From contig DATGHD010000041.1 of NCBI GenBank assembly GCA_035308145.1, positions 1 through 9,324 on the forward strand: a DNA stretch of 9,324 nucleotides, written 5' to 3'. A program made the position numbers and the translations under genes. Below, in pieces: positions 1 through 6,317 of this stretch; the first letter of the stretch is position 1, and each line of letters starts with the position of its first letter. Origin of the DNA: Roseiarcus sp035308145. GTDB taxonomy: Bacteria; Pseudomonadota; Alphaproteobacteria; Rhizobiales; Beijerinckiaceae. The notes below the pieces were generated by a model. It was not told the origin of the DNA. It did no database searches and saw nothing but the letters and a program-made list of their open reading frames with translations.

Positions 1-648
1 CTTATGGGCGATCATCGGCGTGCGCCCGAGGCCGCCGCCGACATAGACCGTGAAGCCGATCTCGCCCTTGTCGTTGCGCACCACTTGCAGGCCGATGTCA
101 TGAGCCTGGATCGCGGCGCGATCCTTCGGCGCGGCGTTGACCGCGATCTTGAATTTGCGCGGCAGGAACGAGAACTCGGGATGCAGCGACGACCATTGCC
201 GGATGATCTCGGCATAGGGCCGGGGATCGACGATCTCGTCGGCCGTCGCACCCGCGAAATGGTCCGCTGTGACATTGCGGATGCAATTGCCCGATGTCTG
301 GATTGCGTGCATTTCGACGCTGGCGAGTTCGGCGAGAATGTCGGGCACGTCCTTCAGGGCCGGCCAGTGAAATTGTAAGTTTTGCCGCGTGGTGAAATGG
401 CCGTAGCCGCGATCGTATTTCCGGGCGATTTCGGCGAGTTTGCGCATCTGGCGGGACGCCAGCGTGCCGTAGGGCACCGCGATCCGCAGCATATAGGCGT
501 GGAGCTGGAGATAGAGGCCGTTCATCAGACGGTGCGGCCGGAATTGGTCCTCCGTCAGATCGCCGCGCACGCGGCGCTCGACCTGATCGCGGAACTGGCT
601 CACCCTTTGCGCGACGAAGGCCGCATCGAATTCGTCATAGCGGTACAT
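1..648 (-). CDS. cysI: Sulfite/nitrite reductase hemoprotein beta subunit, N-terminal part (3' end beyond window)
   Basis: This is the start of a siroheme and [4Fe-4S] sulfite (or nitrite) reductase, which reduces sulfite to sulfide with six electrons in cytoplasmic cysteine synthesis. The visible 216 codons begin MYRYDEFDAAF and contain family signatures: YGHFTTRQNLQFHWP (the first ferredoxin-like half domain), TSGNCIRNVTADHFAG and VGGGLGRTP. The [4Fe-4S]/siroheme cysteines lie in the missing C-terminal part. The start codon is ATG at 648-646, with GGAG at 659-656 as a well-spaced ribosome binding site. It lies 12 bases after the DUF2849 stop, so the two are surely co-transcribed. Sulfite and nitrite reductases share this fold; the DUF2849 neighbour, typical of alphaproteobacterial cys operons, favours assimilatory sulfite reduction. 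Confidence 0.93.
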   Translation of the reverse strand, partial: MYRYDEFDAAFVAQRVSQFRDQVERRVRGDLTEDQFRPHRLMNGLYLQLHAYMLRIAVPYGTLASRQMRKLAEIARKYDRGYGHFTTRQNLQFHWPALKDVPDILAELASVEMHAIQTSGNCIRNVTADHFAGATADEIVDPRPYAEIIRQWSSLHPEFSFLPRKFKIAVNAAPKDRAAIQAHDIGLQVVRNDKGEIGFTVYVGGGLGRTPMIAHK

Positions 649-660
649 AACTTGTCTCCG

Positions 661-978
661 TTAGGCGCGCGCGACAAAGCGCGGCGACTGGCCTTGCGCC
701 TGCTTGCCGAGATCCGGCCTCGTCGTCGGTCCGGCGGCGCGGATGGCCTCGCGAAGAGCCTTTGGCGCGTAATGGCCGGCGCGCATCTCGACGACCACCG
801 GATACGGCTCGACGACGGCATTGCGCGCCTCGTCTTCTTTGGCGAGGGCCAACGCCGCTTTCGTCGACTGCTCGTCTTCATAGACCGCGGCCTGGGCGAA
901 ATCCTCGGCCCATCCGCTCGCGGTCTGAAAGACGACGACGCCGTCAATCAGGCGATTGGCGGAGATCACTTCGCTCAT
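661..978 (-). CDS. DUF2849 domain-containing protein of the sulfate-assimilation operon
   Basis: This small soluble protein (105 residues from ATG at 978-976) starts MSEVISANRLIDGVVVF and carries the family's WAEDFAQAAVYEDEQ stretch and a YPVVVE segment. That resembles DUF2849, a family I know mainly as a short gene beside cysG and cysI in alphaproteobacterial sulfate-assimilation clusters; its biochemical role is not established. There is no signal peptide or membrane segment. GTG directly before the ATG gives an alternative start one codon longer. The cysI ribosome binding site follows its TAA stop directly. The siroheme synthase gene cysG that often precedes this family is absent here: upstream lies an AT-rich non-coding gap, so DUF2849 appears to be the first gene of the operon. 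Confidence 0.85.
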   Translation of the reverse strand: MSEVISANRLIDGVVVFQTASGWAEDFAQAAVYEDEQSTKAALALAKEDEARNAVVEPYPVVVEMRAGHYAPKALREAIRAAGPTTRPDLGKQAQGQSPRFVARA

Positions 979-1105
979 CACATTCGTCCCGCCGCCGACC
1001 GCTCTTTCGTGAGCCGGTCATGTGTGACGCTGCAGCGCAAAATCAAGGGGCTTTGGCGAGCGCCTCGAAAGCTATTTCACTTCGCGAGAATGCAGGATTT
1101 ATCTG

Positions 1106-1186
1106 TTCGTAGAGATGGATAGCATAATATACGAAGAAAATCTAGAATATAAAATATATAACAATCATAACTAGTTTAATTATGCT
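1106..1186 (-). promoter_or_regulatory. AT-rich intergenic island with nested inverted repeats; probable promoter/operator of the cys operon
   Basis: This stretch is very AT-rich inside an otherwise GC-rich region. It holds an inverted repeat TTCGTA (1106-1111) / TACGAA (1130-1135), a wider one AGCATAAT (1121-1128) / ATTATGCT (1179-1186), and the near-palindrome ATATAAAATATAT between them. On the minus strand TTATAT followed 17 bases later by TATTAT could be a -35/-10 pair, but so much AT allows other choices. The downstream gene is DUF2849-cysI, so a sulfur-responsive operator is plausible but not shown. The gap 979-1175 has no supported gene. Confidence 0.4.
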
Positions 1187-1535
1187 TCGACATTGCGCGA
1201 GGCGATTTTCCTTGGCGCGGCAAAGGCTTTTCAGGCTCGACATCAATCGTCATGCTCATGCGGCCGTTGCGGGTGCGATGAATCGCATCCGAGCTTTGCG
1301 CGCCGTGCATTCCGGGAACGGCGTCGGGCGGCATGGCGACCGTATGGGCCTGGCCGGCGACCGGCCCATGCGAGGCGAGACAACGATTATAGGCAAACGC
1401 GTCCTCGAATTTCTCGCAATCGGGGTAGGTCTCGGCGCGCGCCAAGCTCGGCGCGACAAGGGCTGAGGCGCCGCCAAGGGCTGAGGCGCCGCCAAGCAAG
1501 GTCGCGGAGAGCGCAAACGCCCTCGTAACTCTCAT
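1176..1535 (-). CDS. Small secreted two-cysteine protein of unknown function
   Basis: This 119-residue precursor has a classical Sec signal peptide: basic start MRVTR, a hydrophobic stretch to about residue 31, and a probable signal peptidase I site after ALA-type LARA (residue 34). The mature part opens with a YPDC...YNRCLASHGP segment whose two cysteines could form a disulfide. It ends in a polar, Met/Pro/Lys-containing tail with RMSMTID. Similar short exported proteins with a CLA.HGP segment occur in Hyphomicrobiales without assigned function; that recollection is from memory. The signal peptide contains a duplicated LGGASA (residues 14-19 and 20-25), made by an 18-bp tandem repeat. The start codon is 4 bases after the pheT stop, with GAGAG at 1549-1545 as ribosome binding site, so it is likely the last gene of the phe operon. 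The stop is TAA at 1178-1176. Confidence 0.72.
   Translation of the reverse strand: MRVTRAFALSATLLGGASALGGASALVAPSLARAETYPDCEKFEDAFAYNRCLASHGPVAGQAHTVAMPPDAVPGMHGAQSSDAIHRTRNGRMSMTIDVEPEKPLPRQGKSPRAMSKHN
1461..1496 (-). repeat. Perfect 18-bp tandem duplication inside the signal peptide
   Basis: Two identical copies of GGCTGAGGCGCCGCCAAG (plus-strand reading) lie at 1461-1478 and 1479-1496. The periodicity extends 4 bases to the left. Since 18 is a multiple of three, the frame is kept and the hydrophobic core of the signal peptide gains one LGGASA hexapeptide. Confidence 0.97.
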
Positions 1536-1539
1536 GATC

Positions 1540-3951
1540 TCAAGCTCTCAAAGCCGCGCCGGTCTTCTTTGCGGCCTCCGCGACGATCTTGGCGATGACC
1601 GCGTCAATCTCCGCATCGGTCAATGTTCGCTCCCTCGGTTGCAGGGTGATCGCGATCGCCACGGATTTGCGACCCTCCGGCACGCCTTGGCCCTCATAAA
1701 CGTCGAAGACCTGAGCCGAGGCTACGAGGCTACGCTCGGCGGCTTGCGCCGCCCTGACGAGATCGGCGGCGCGCACGTCCTTCGCCACGACAAAGGCGAG
1801 ATCCCGCTCGACCGGCATGAACTCCGATCGCTCGAGCTTTGCCTTGGCGTGCGTCGCCCGCGCTTTGGGTTGGGGCAAGGCGTCGAGAATGATCTCGAAA
1901 GCCGCGAGCGGGCCTTCGGCGTCCAGCGCCTCGAGCGCGTCAGGATGCAATTGACCGAACCAGCCGATGACGTTCTGCGGTCCGAACTGCAACGTCGCCG
2001 AGCGCCCGGGATGGAGAAAACGCGCGCCGCCCGGAACGATCTGCAAACCGCCGGTCGGAATCCCAAGCGCGCCAAGCACGGCGAAGACGTCGCTCTTGGC
2101 GTCGAATGGATCGACCACTTTGCCGCCGCCGAGCCAGTGACGTCCAGCCCCTTCCGCCTTGGCGGTGCCGCGCCTGAGCGCGGCCGCCGCCATGCGCTGA
2201 TCGTTCTCGCCGTCGCCTAAGAATATCTGTCCGACCTCGAAGAGGCCGACGTCGCGGTAGCCTCGCCGCGCGTTGCGCTCCGCCGCGGCCGCAAGACCAG
2301 GAATGAGACTTGGCCGCATATCAGAAAGATCGGCGGCGATCGGATTGGCGAGGGCGAGCATCGGAGAACCGCCTCCGAAAAGTTCGGCGTTGGATTTCGA
2401 TATGAATGACCAGGTCACCGCCTCGCGAAGACCGAGCGCGGCAAGCGCGCGCTTGGATGCGCGCGTGCGCTTCTGCAGCAGCGTCAGCACTGGCTTGGCG
2501 ACGCTCGGCTCGAGCCGCTGAAGCGGGTCTTGCGGCACGCGATCAAGCCCCGCGATGCGCACGATCTGCTCGACGACATCCGCCTTGCCGTCGATATCCG
2601 GCCGCCACGACGGCGCCTCGACTTTGGCGTCATCGAGGACCTTGAAGCCGAGCTTGGCGAGGATCGCCTCGCCCTCGGCGCGCGGAATGTCGAGGCCGGT
2701 CAGCCGGGCGACTTCGCTATAGGGAAAAGCGACGAGCTTCGCGCCTTTCGGCGGCGTCCCCGCGACGAGCAGCGCCGAAGGTTCGCCGCCGCAAAGTTCG
2801 ATGACCATTTGCGTCGCGAGCTCGGCGCCGGGAATGCAGAAGGCCGGGTCAACGCCCCGTTCGAAGCGATAGCGCGCATCCGTCGATATGCCGAGCCGGC
2901 GGCCAGACTGGGCGATATTCAGCGGGTCCCAAAGCGCGCTCTCGATTAAGACGTCGCGTGTCGATGCGTCGCAGCCCGATTGCTCGCCGCCCATGATTCC
3001 GGCGATCGATTCAACGCCTTGCTCGTCGGCGATGGCGACCATGCTCTCGTCAAGCGCGTACGTTCTGCCATCGAGCGCCAGCACGTTCTCGCCGTTCCGC
3101 GCGCGGCGCACCGTCAGATCGCCATGAACCTTGGCGGCGTCGAAGACGTGCAGCGGGCGGCCGCGGTCGAAAGTCACATAATTGGTGATGTCGACCAGCG
3201 CATTGATCGGCCTCAGACCGATCGCCCTGAGGCGCTTCTGCATCCACTCGGGCGCAGCGCCGTTCTTGACGCCGCGGACGAGGCGCAAAGCGAAGGCTGG
3301 ACAGAGATGCGCGTCGGCGGCTGAGAAATCGAGCCGAACCTTGATCGGGCAGTCAAACGCGCCGACGATGGGCGACGGTGCCTTAGTCTTCAGCGTCCCG
3401 AGCCCGGCCGCGGCAAGATCGCGGGCGATTCCCGAAACGCCGGTCGCGTCGGGGCGATTGGGCGTAAGGTTGATCTCGATGACCGGATCGTCGAGGCCGG
3501 CATAAGAGCCATAGGCGACGCCGACCGGCGCGTCATCCGGCAGATCGAGGATGCCCTCATGGTCGTCTGAGAGTTCAAGCTCCGCCGCCGAGCAGAGCAT
3601 GCCGTTCGACTCGACGCCGCGGATGACGCCCTTGGTCAGCGTGATCTTCTTGCCCGGAATGTAGGCGCCGACCGGCGAGAAGACGCTTTTCATTCCCGTA
3701 CGGGCGTTGGGCGCGCCGCAGACGACCTGGATCGGCGCAGCGCCGGCGTCGACGATGCAGACGCGCAACCGGTCGGCGTTCGGATGCTGCTTGGCTTCGA
3801 TCACCCGCGCCACAACGAAACCGGCGTATTTCGTCGCGGGATTCTCGACGCTTTCGACTTCAAGGCCGATGCGCGTCAGCGTCTCGACGATCTCGGCGAG
3901 CGTAGCCGTCGTCTCGAGATGATCCTTGAGCCAGGAGTGGGTGAATTTCAT
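1540..3951 (-). CDS. pheT: Phenylalanine--tRNA ligase beta subunit
   Basis: The 803-residue beta subunit of the alpha2beta2 phenylalanyl-tRNA synthetase, the usual bacterial length. In order: N-terminal start KFTHSWLKDHL; OB-fold tRNA-binding domain at about 45-150 (IEAKQHPNADRL, GMLCS); NLTPNRPDATG near 161-171; B3/B4 editing domain at about 215-390, which hydrolyses Tyr-tRNA(Phe) (LVDITNYVTFD, IAGIMGGEQSG, RYRFERGVDP); B5 domain at about 403-475 (SWRPDIDGKADVVEQIVRI); catalytic-like core at about 480-690 (NPIAADLSDMRPSLIPGL, LFEVG); and a C-terminal ferredoxin-fold anticodon-binding domain at about 708-802 (PVERDLAFVV). The start is ATG at 3951-3949 and no strong Shine-Dalgarno is visible, only a weak GAAAG too far upstream. 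It is separated from pheS by a DUF4160-DUF2442 pair, an unusual arrangement, and its 3' end leads directly into a small secreted protein gene. Confidence 0.98.
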   Translation of the reverse strand: MKFTHSWLKDHLETTATLAEIVETLTRIGLEVESVENPATKYAGFVVARVIEAKQHPNADRLRVCIVDAGAAPIQVVCGAPNARTGMKSVFSPVGAYIPGKKITLTKGVIRGVESNGMLCSAAELELSDDHEGILDLPDDAPVGVAYGSYAGLDDPVIEINLTPNRPDATGVSGIARDLAAAGLGTLKTKAPSPIVGAFDCPIKVRLDFSAADAHLCPAFALRLVRGVKNGAAPEWMQKRLRAIGLRPINALVDITNYVTFDRGRPLHVFDAAKVHGDLTVRRARNGENVLALDGRTYALDESMVAIADEQGVESIAGIMGGEQSGCDASTRDVLIESALWDPLNIAQSGRRLGISTDARYRFERGVDPAFCIPGAELATQMVIELCGGEPSALLVAGTPPKGAKLVAFPYSEVARLTGLDIPRAEGEAILAKLGFKVLDDAKVEAPSWRPDIDGKADVVEQIVRIAGLDRVPQDPLQRLEPSVAKPVLTLLQKRTRASKRALAALGLREAVTWSFISKSNAELFGGGSPMLALANPIAADLSDMRPSLIPGLAAAAERNARRGYRDVGLFEVGQIFLGDGENDQRMAAAALRRGTAKAEGAGRHWLGGGKVVDPFDAKSDVFAVLGALGIPTGGLQIVPGGARFLHPGRSATLQFGPQNVIGWFGQLHPDALEALDAEGPLAAFEIILDALPQPKARATHAKAKLERSEFMPVERDLAFVVAKDVRAADLVRAAQAAERSLVASAQVFDVYEGQGVPEGRKSVAIAITLQPRERTLTDAEIDAVIAKIVAEAAKKTGAALRA

Positions 3952-4002
3952 GGGTGGCGGACTTTCAGCAAAAACGAAATCGCCCTGCGCGTGGCCGTCG
4001 AA

Positions 4003-4269
4003 TTAGGCCGGCGGCTTGGCGCCCAGCGCTTTCTCGCCGCGCAACATGCTCGCCACGCTGATGTCTTCGTCAATTCGCGGCCATTGGACGCCTAGAGGGG
4101 TTAGCTCGATCGTTAATCTGTCGGCTGGAAAAGCCTGAGCGAGCCGCGGGTACCACCAAAGCGGCGTTTGTAGCACGCGTCCATCGGCGAGCGTGACTTT
4201 GAGATGATCGCCCTCACAGCGCGCCTCCACTGGTCGGCTGTCCTCAATTTCGATTTGCAAAATAGTCAT
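4003..4269 (-). CDS. DUF2442 domain-containing protein (putative partner of DUF4160)
   Basis: This 88-residue protein starts MTILQIEIEDSRPVEAR and carries the features I associate with DUF2442: LADGRVLQTPLWWYPRLAQA, then GVQWPRIDEDISVASMLRGE. The family is compact and cytoplasmic and is commonly encoded beside a DUF4160 gene. The pair has been suspected of being toxin-antitoxin-like, but I know of no firm function. The gene start lies inside the tail of the DUF4160 reading frame (26-base overlap, 4244-4269), so the two were built for coupled translation. The DUF4160 partner is frameshifted while this gene is intact, as would be expected if it were the antidote or had an independent role. It sits between pheS and pheT, 51 bases before pheT, with no terminator visible in between. 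Confidence 0.82.
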   Translation of the reverse strand: MTILQIEIEDSRPVEARCEGDHLKVTLADGRVLQTPLWWYPRLAQAFPADRLTIELTPLGVQWPRIDEDISVASMLRGEKALGAKPPA

Positions 4270-4485
4270 TCCAAGCCTCCAGAAAGCGCTCGCGCTGCTC
4301 GCGCGTCTTTCCGATGATCTCGTTTAACTCGCGGGCTGAGAAACCCATGTTGAGGCCGCGCTACAGTCATTGAGCCACAACTTTGCTTCTCGTCCGCTTG
4401 AGACGAAGTGAATATGAGCGGGCTCCCAATGATCCGCGGAATAGAAGAAGAACCGATAGCTCTTCCAACGCAAGATCGTCGGCAT
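4244..4485 (-). pseudogene. DUF4160 gene with a single-base frameshift
   Basis: Translation from ATG at 4485-4483 gives MPTILRWKSYRFFFYSADHW, then EPAHIHF and AKLWLNDCS, the recognisable N-terminal half of DUF4160. The frame then goes astray and stops at TAA 4326-4324 after 53 codons. The missing half continues in the next frame: NMGFSARELNEIIGKTREQ, then RERFLEAWNDYFANRN and TGA at 4246-4244. The two halves rejoin if one base is restored around 4351-4356 (family-like DCS.A.NMGFSARELN). No slippery heptamer or long homopolymer is present, so decay, or a sequencing/assembly error, is likelier than programmed frameshifting. The ATG is 3 bases after the pheS stop and in the same frame as pheS. 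The region looks less GC-rich than pheS and pheT, which suggests later insertion. Confidence 0.85.
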
Positions 4486-4488
4486 CGC

Positions 4489-5571
4489 TCACCCGCTCAA
4501 CCCTCCCGCCAGGGTCGGAATGTCGAGCGGCCGGAAGCCGTAGTGATCGAGCCAACGTACGTCCGCCTCAAAGAAGTCGCGCAAATCCGGCATACCGTAT
4601 TTGAGCATGGCGATGCGGTCGATTCCCATGCCCCAGGCGTAGCCTTGCCATGTGTCGGGATCGAGGCCGCAATTCTTCAAGACATTGGCGTGAACCATGC
4701 CGCAGCCGAGGATCTCGAGCCAGTCTTCGCCTTCGCCGAAACGGATTTCCCCGCCGGAGCGCCGGCACTGAATGTCCACTTCCATCGAAGGCGAGGTGAA
4801 CGGGAAGAAGCTTGGACGAAAGCGCATCGCGATCTTCGGCACTTCAAAGAAGGCTTTGCAGAATTCCTCCAGGACCCATTTCAGCTGGCCGAGATTGGCG
4901 CTTCTGTCGATGACCAGACCCTCGACCTGATGGAACATCGGCGTATGGGTCTGGTCGAAGTCGGTGCGGTAGGTGCGGCCAGGGCAGATGATGCGGATCG
5001 GCGGCTTCTGGGTCAGCATCGTGCGCACTTGCACGGGGCTCGTATGGGTGCGCAGCAGCTTGCGTTCGCCCTTGTCGTCCGGCGAGAAGAAGAACGTATC
5101 GTGCATGTCGCGGGCCGGATGGCCAGCCGGGAAATTGAGCTTTGTGAAATTATAGTCGTCGCTCTCGATGTCCGGCCCCTCGGCGACAGAAAAGCCCATG
5201 TCGACGAAAATCGCGGTGAGCTCGTCCGTCACCTGCGTGATCGGATGAATGCGCCCGGTCTCGATCCCGCTCGCGCGGGCCGGTAAGGTCACATCGACCG
5301 CCTCGGCGACGAGCTGCGCTTCGCGCGCCGCCGCCTTTAGCGCCGCCTTGCGATTGGTCAAAGCCTCGCTGACCTTGTCCTTCAGGCCGTTGATCGCCGC
5401 GCCTTGGACTTTGCGCTCTTCCGGCGACATTTTGCCCAGCGTCGCAAGCAGCGCCGAGATCGCGCCCTTTTTTCCGAGCGCGCCGACGCGCACCGCTTCC
5501 AGCGCGGCTTCGTCATTGGCGCCGTCGATGGCGGTCAAAGTTTGGGTTTCAAGAGCGGCGAGGTCGTTCAT
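4489..5571 (-). CDS. pheS: Phenylalanine--tRNA ligase alpha subunit
   Basis: The 360-residue catalytic subunit of phenylalanyl-tRNA synthetase, a class II enzyme that activates phenylalanine with ATP and charges tRNA(Phe). The N-terminal coiled-coil arm spans about residues 1-90. Class II motif 1 is near 106-127 (GRIHPITQVTDEL), motif 2 near 198-222 (GRTYRTDFDQTHTPMFHQVE), the phenylalanine-pocket segment FRPSFFPFTSPSMEVDI at about 251-267, and motif 3 at 310-325 (GYAWGMGIDRIAMLKYG). Ala312 in that last motif corresponds to the well-known specificity-setting alanine of the E. coli enzyme. The length is slightly above the E. coli protein. ATG at 5571-5569 is the start; no good Shine-Dalgarno precedes it (upstream bases TACCTGCCT). 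The terminator at 5653-5678 separates it from rplT, so it probably has its own promoter or depends on read-through. Confidence 0.98.
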   Translation of the reverse strand: MNDLAALETQTLTAIDGANDEAALEAVRVGALGKKGAISALLATLGKMSPEERKVQGAAINGLKDKVSEALTNRKAALKAAAREAQLVAEAVDVTLPARASGIETGRIHPITQVTDELTAIFVDMGFSVAEGPDIESDDYNFTKLNFPAGHPARDMHDTFFFSPDDKGERKLLRTHTSPVQVRTMLTQKPPIRIICPGRTYRTDFDQTHTPMFHQVEGLVIDRSANLGQLKWVLEEFCKAFFEVPKIAMRFRPSFFPFTSPSMEVDIQCRRSGGEIRFGEGEDWLEILGCGMVHANVLKNCGLDPDTWQGYAWGMGIDRIAMLKYGMPDLRDFFEADVRWLDHYGFRPLDIPTLAGGLSG

Positions 5572-5611
5572 AGGCAGGTACGATCGAAAGAGCGCGACTT
5601 TTCACATGGGG

Positions 5612-5648
5612 CCTGACGCTTGTCGAGACCAAGGGGCCTTACGTCAGG
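5612..5648 (-). promoter_or_regulatory. Dyad in the pheS leader, directly after the terminator
   Basis: Perfect 7-bp arms CCTGACG (5612-5618) and CGTCAGG (5642-5648) enclose 23 bases that include a smaller CTTG/CAAG pair. In a pheS leader RNA the arms could pair. A start-stop element ATG-TGA follows at 5607-5602, about 36 bases before the pheS start. No phenylalanine-rich leader peptide is present, so a pheM-type attenuator is not supported. The function is unknown; it could be an operator or a leader structure. Confidence 0.35.
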
Positions 5649-5652
5649 AACG

Positions 5653-5678
5653 AAAAAGCCCGCCGGCGGCGGGCTTTT
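5653..5678 (-). terminator. Intrinsic terminator between rplT and pheS
   Basis: Arms AAAAGCCCGCC (5654-5664) and GGCGGGCTTTT (5668-5678) are perfectly complementary around a 3-base loop. Read on the minus strand the GC-rich stem is followed by five T residues (5657-5653), a textbook rho-independent terminator 23 bases after the rplT stop. The plus-strand reading also ends in TTTT, so it could act both ways. It should end most rpmI-rplT transcripts and set the level of any read-through into pheS. Confidence 0.88.
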
Positions 5679-5700
5679 CCCTAAGGAAACGCGGCGCCCG

Positions 5701-6066
5701 TCAAGCCGCTTTGGGCAGATGGCCCTTGGCCTTATCGACGATGACGGCAAAAGCCTTGGGTTCGTGGATGGCGAGCTCCGAAAGCACCTTGCGGTCGACT
5801 TCGATCCCCGCCGTCGTCAGCGCCGAGATGAAACGGCTATAGGTTAGCCCATGCTCGCGCACGGCGGCGTTGATGCGCTGAATCCATAGCGCGCGAAACT
5901 CGCGCTTGCGGTTCTTGCGGTCGCGATAGGCGTATTGCATCGCCTTTTCGACCGCCTGCTTGGCGACTCGGATGGTGTTCTTGCGGCGGCCGAAATAGCC
6001 CTTGGCGGCGCGCAAGGTCTTTTTGTGCTTGGCGTGGGCGGCGACGCCGCGCTTGACGCGGGACAT
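5701..6066 (-). CDS. rplT: 50S ribosomal protein L20
   Basis: A 121-residue, strongly basic protein, MSRVKRGVAAHAKHKK at the start, followed by KGYFGRRKNTIRVAKQAVEK, YAYRDRKNRKREFRALWIQR, then INAAVREHGLTYSRFI. All are hallmark L20 segments. L20 binds 23S rRNA early in assembly of the large subunit and, in several bacteria, represses its own operon by binding the leader mRNA. ATG at 6066-6064 is preceded by AGGAGAT (6078-6072), a strong ribosome binding site. rpmI ends 37 bases upstream, giving the conserved L35-L20 order. infC, often first in this operon, is absent, as in many alphaproteobacteria. The gene is followed by an intrinsic terminator. Confidence 0.98.
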   Translation of the reverse strand: MSRVKRGVAAHAKHKKTLRAAKGYFGRRKNTIRVAKQAVEKAMQYAYRDRKNRKREFRALWIQRINAAVREHGLTYSRFISALTTAGIEVDRKVLSELAIHEPKAFAVIVDKAKGHLPKAA

Positions 6067-6103
6067 GATGGATCTCCTGGAGAAATCTTGAAGGCGGCGG
6101 CGG

Positions 6104-6304
6104 TCAGCCGTTGGGCAAGAAGTATTTCTTGACGTTCTCGCCGTCCGTCTTGAACAGCACCGACGTGCCGCGCAGGTTGCGGATCTGCTTGTTGGTCCGC
6201 TTGATCATCATGTGGCGCTTGCCGCGTTGGGCGTAGAGAACCTTGCCGGTTCCGGTGATTTTGAAGCGCTTTTTGGCGCCCGACTTGGTCTTCAACTTGG
6301 GCAT
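6104..6304 (-). CDS. rpmI: 50S ribosomal protein L35
   Basis: A 66-residue basic protein beginning MPKLKTKSGAKKRFKITGTG and continuing KVLYAQRGKRHMMIKRTNKQ, with a short C-terminal tail ending KKYFLPNG. This is the usual L35 length and sequence. The frame is open five codons further up (MTESQ), but ATG at 6304-6302 is chosen because L35 proteins start MPK and because GGAGAG in the CGGAGAGCC stretch upstream is a well-spaced ribosome binding site. It is the first gene of the rpmI-rplT pair. A promoter candidate sits about 130 bases upstream, leaving a leader with two hairpins that could hold autogenous control by L20. Confidence 0.98.
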   Translation of the reverse strand: MPKLKTKSGAKKRFKITGTGKVLYAQRGKRHMMIKRTNKQIRNLRGTSVLFKTDGENVKKYFLPNG

Positions 6305-6317
6305 TTGGCTCTCCGTC

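Noticed and set aside
982..1120. A remnant of cysG on the minus strand (a short open stretch ending IAFEALAKAP before a TGA).
   Set aside because: There is no start codon, the stretch is about 30 codons, and I could not match it to siroheme synthase.
1140..1170. An insertion-sequence end or origin-like AT element in the AT-rich gap.
   Set aside because: No transposase, no target duplication and no DnaA-box cluster could be seen; a promoter/operator is the simpler reading.
4324..4360. Programmed ribosomal frameshifting in DUF4160.
   Set aside because: No slippery heptamer, no downstream stem or pseudoknot stands out, and the family is normally encoded in one frame.
4408..5286. A 292-codon open frame on the plus strand opposite pheS.
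   Set aside because: It lies wholly antisense to a clearly conserved pheS, shows no recognisable domain, and is the kind of mirror frame expected in GC-rich coding DNA. The same applies to plus-strand frames at 382-1122 and 1534-2220 opposite cysI/DUF2849 and pheT.
5572..5700. A pheM-like leader peptide or T-box controlling pheST.
   Set aside because: No short frame with phenylalanine codons precedes the terminator, and no T-box specifier or antiterminator sequence could be recognised; T-boxes are not typical of this group.
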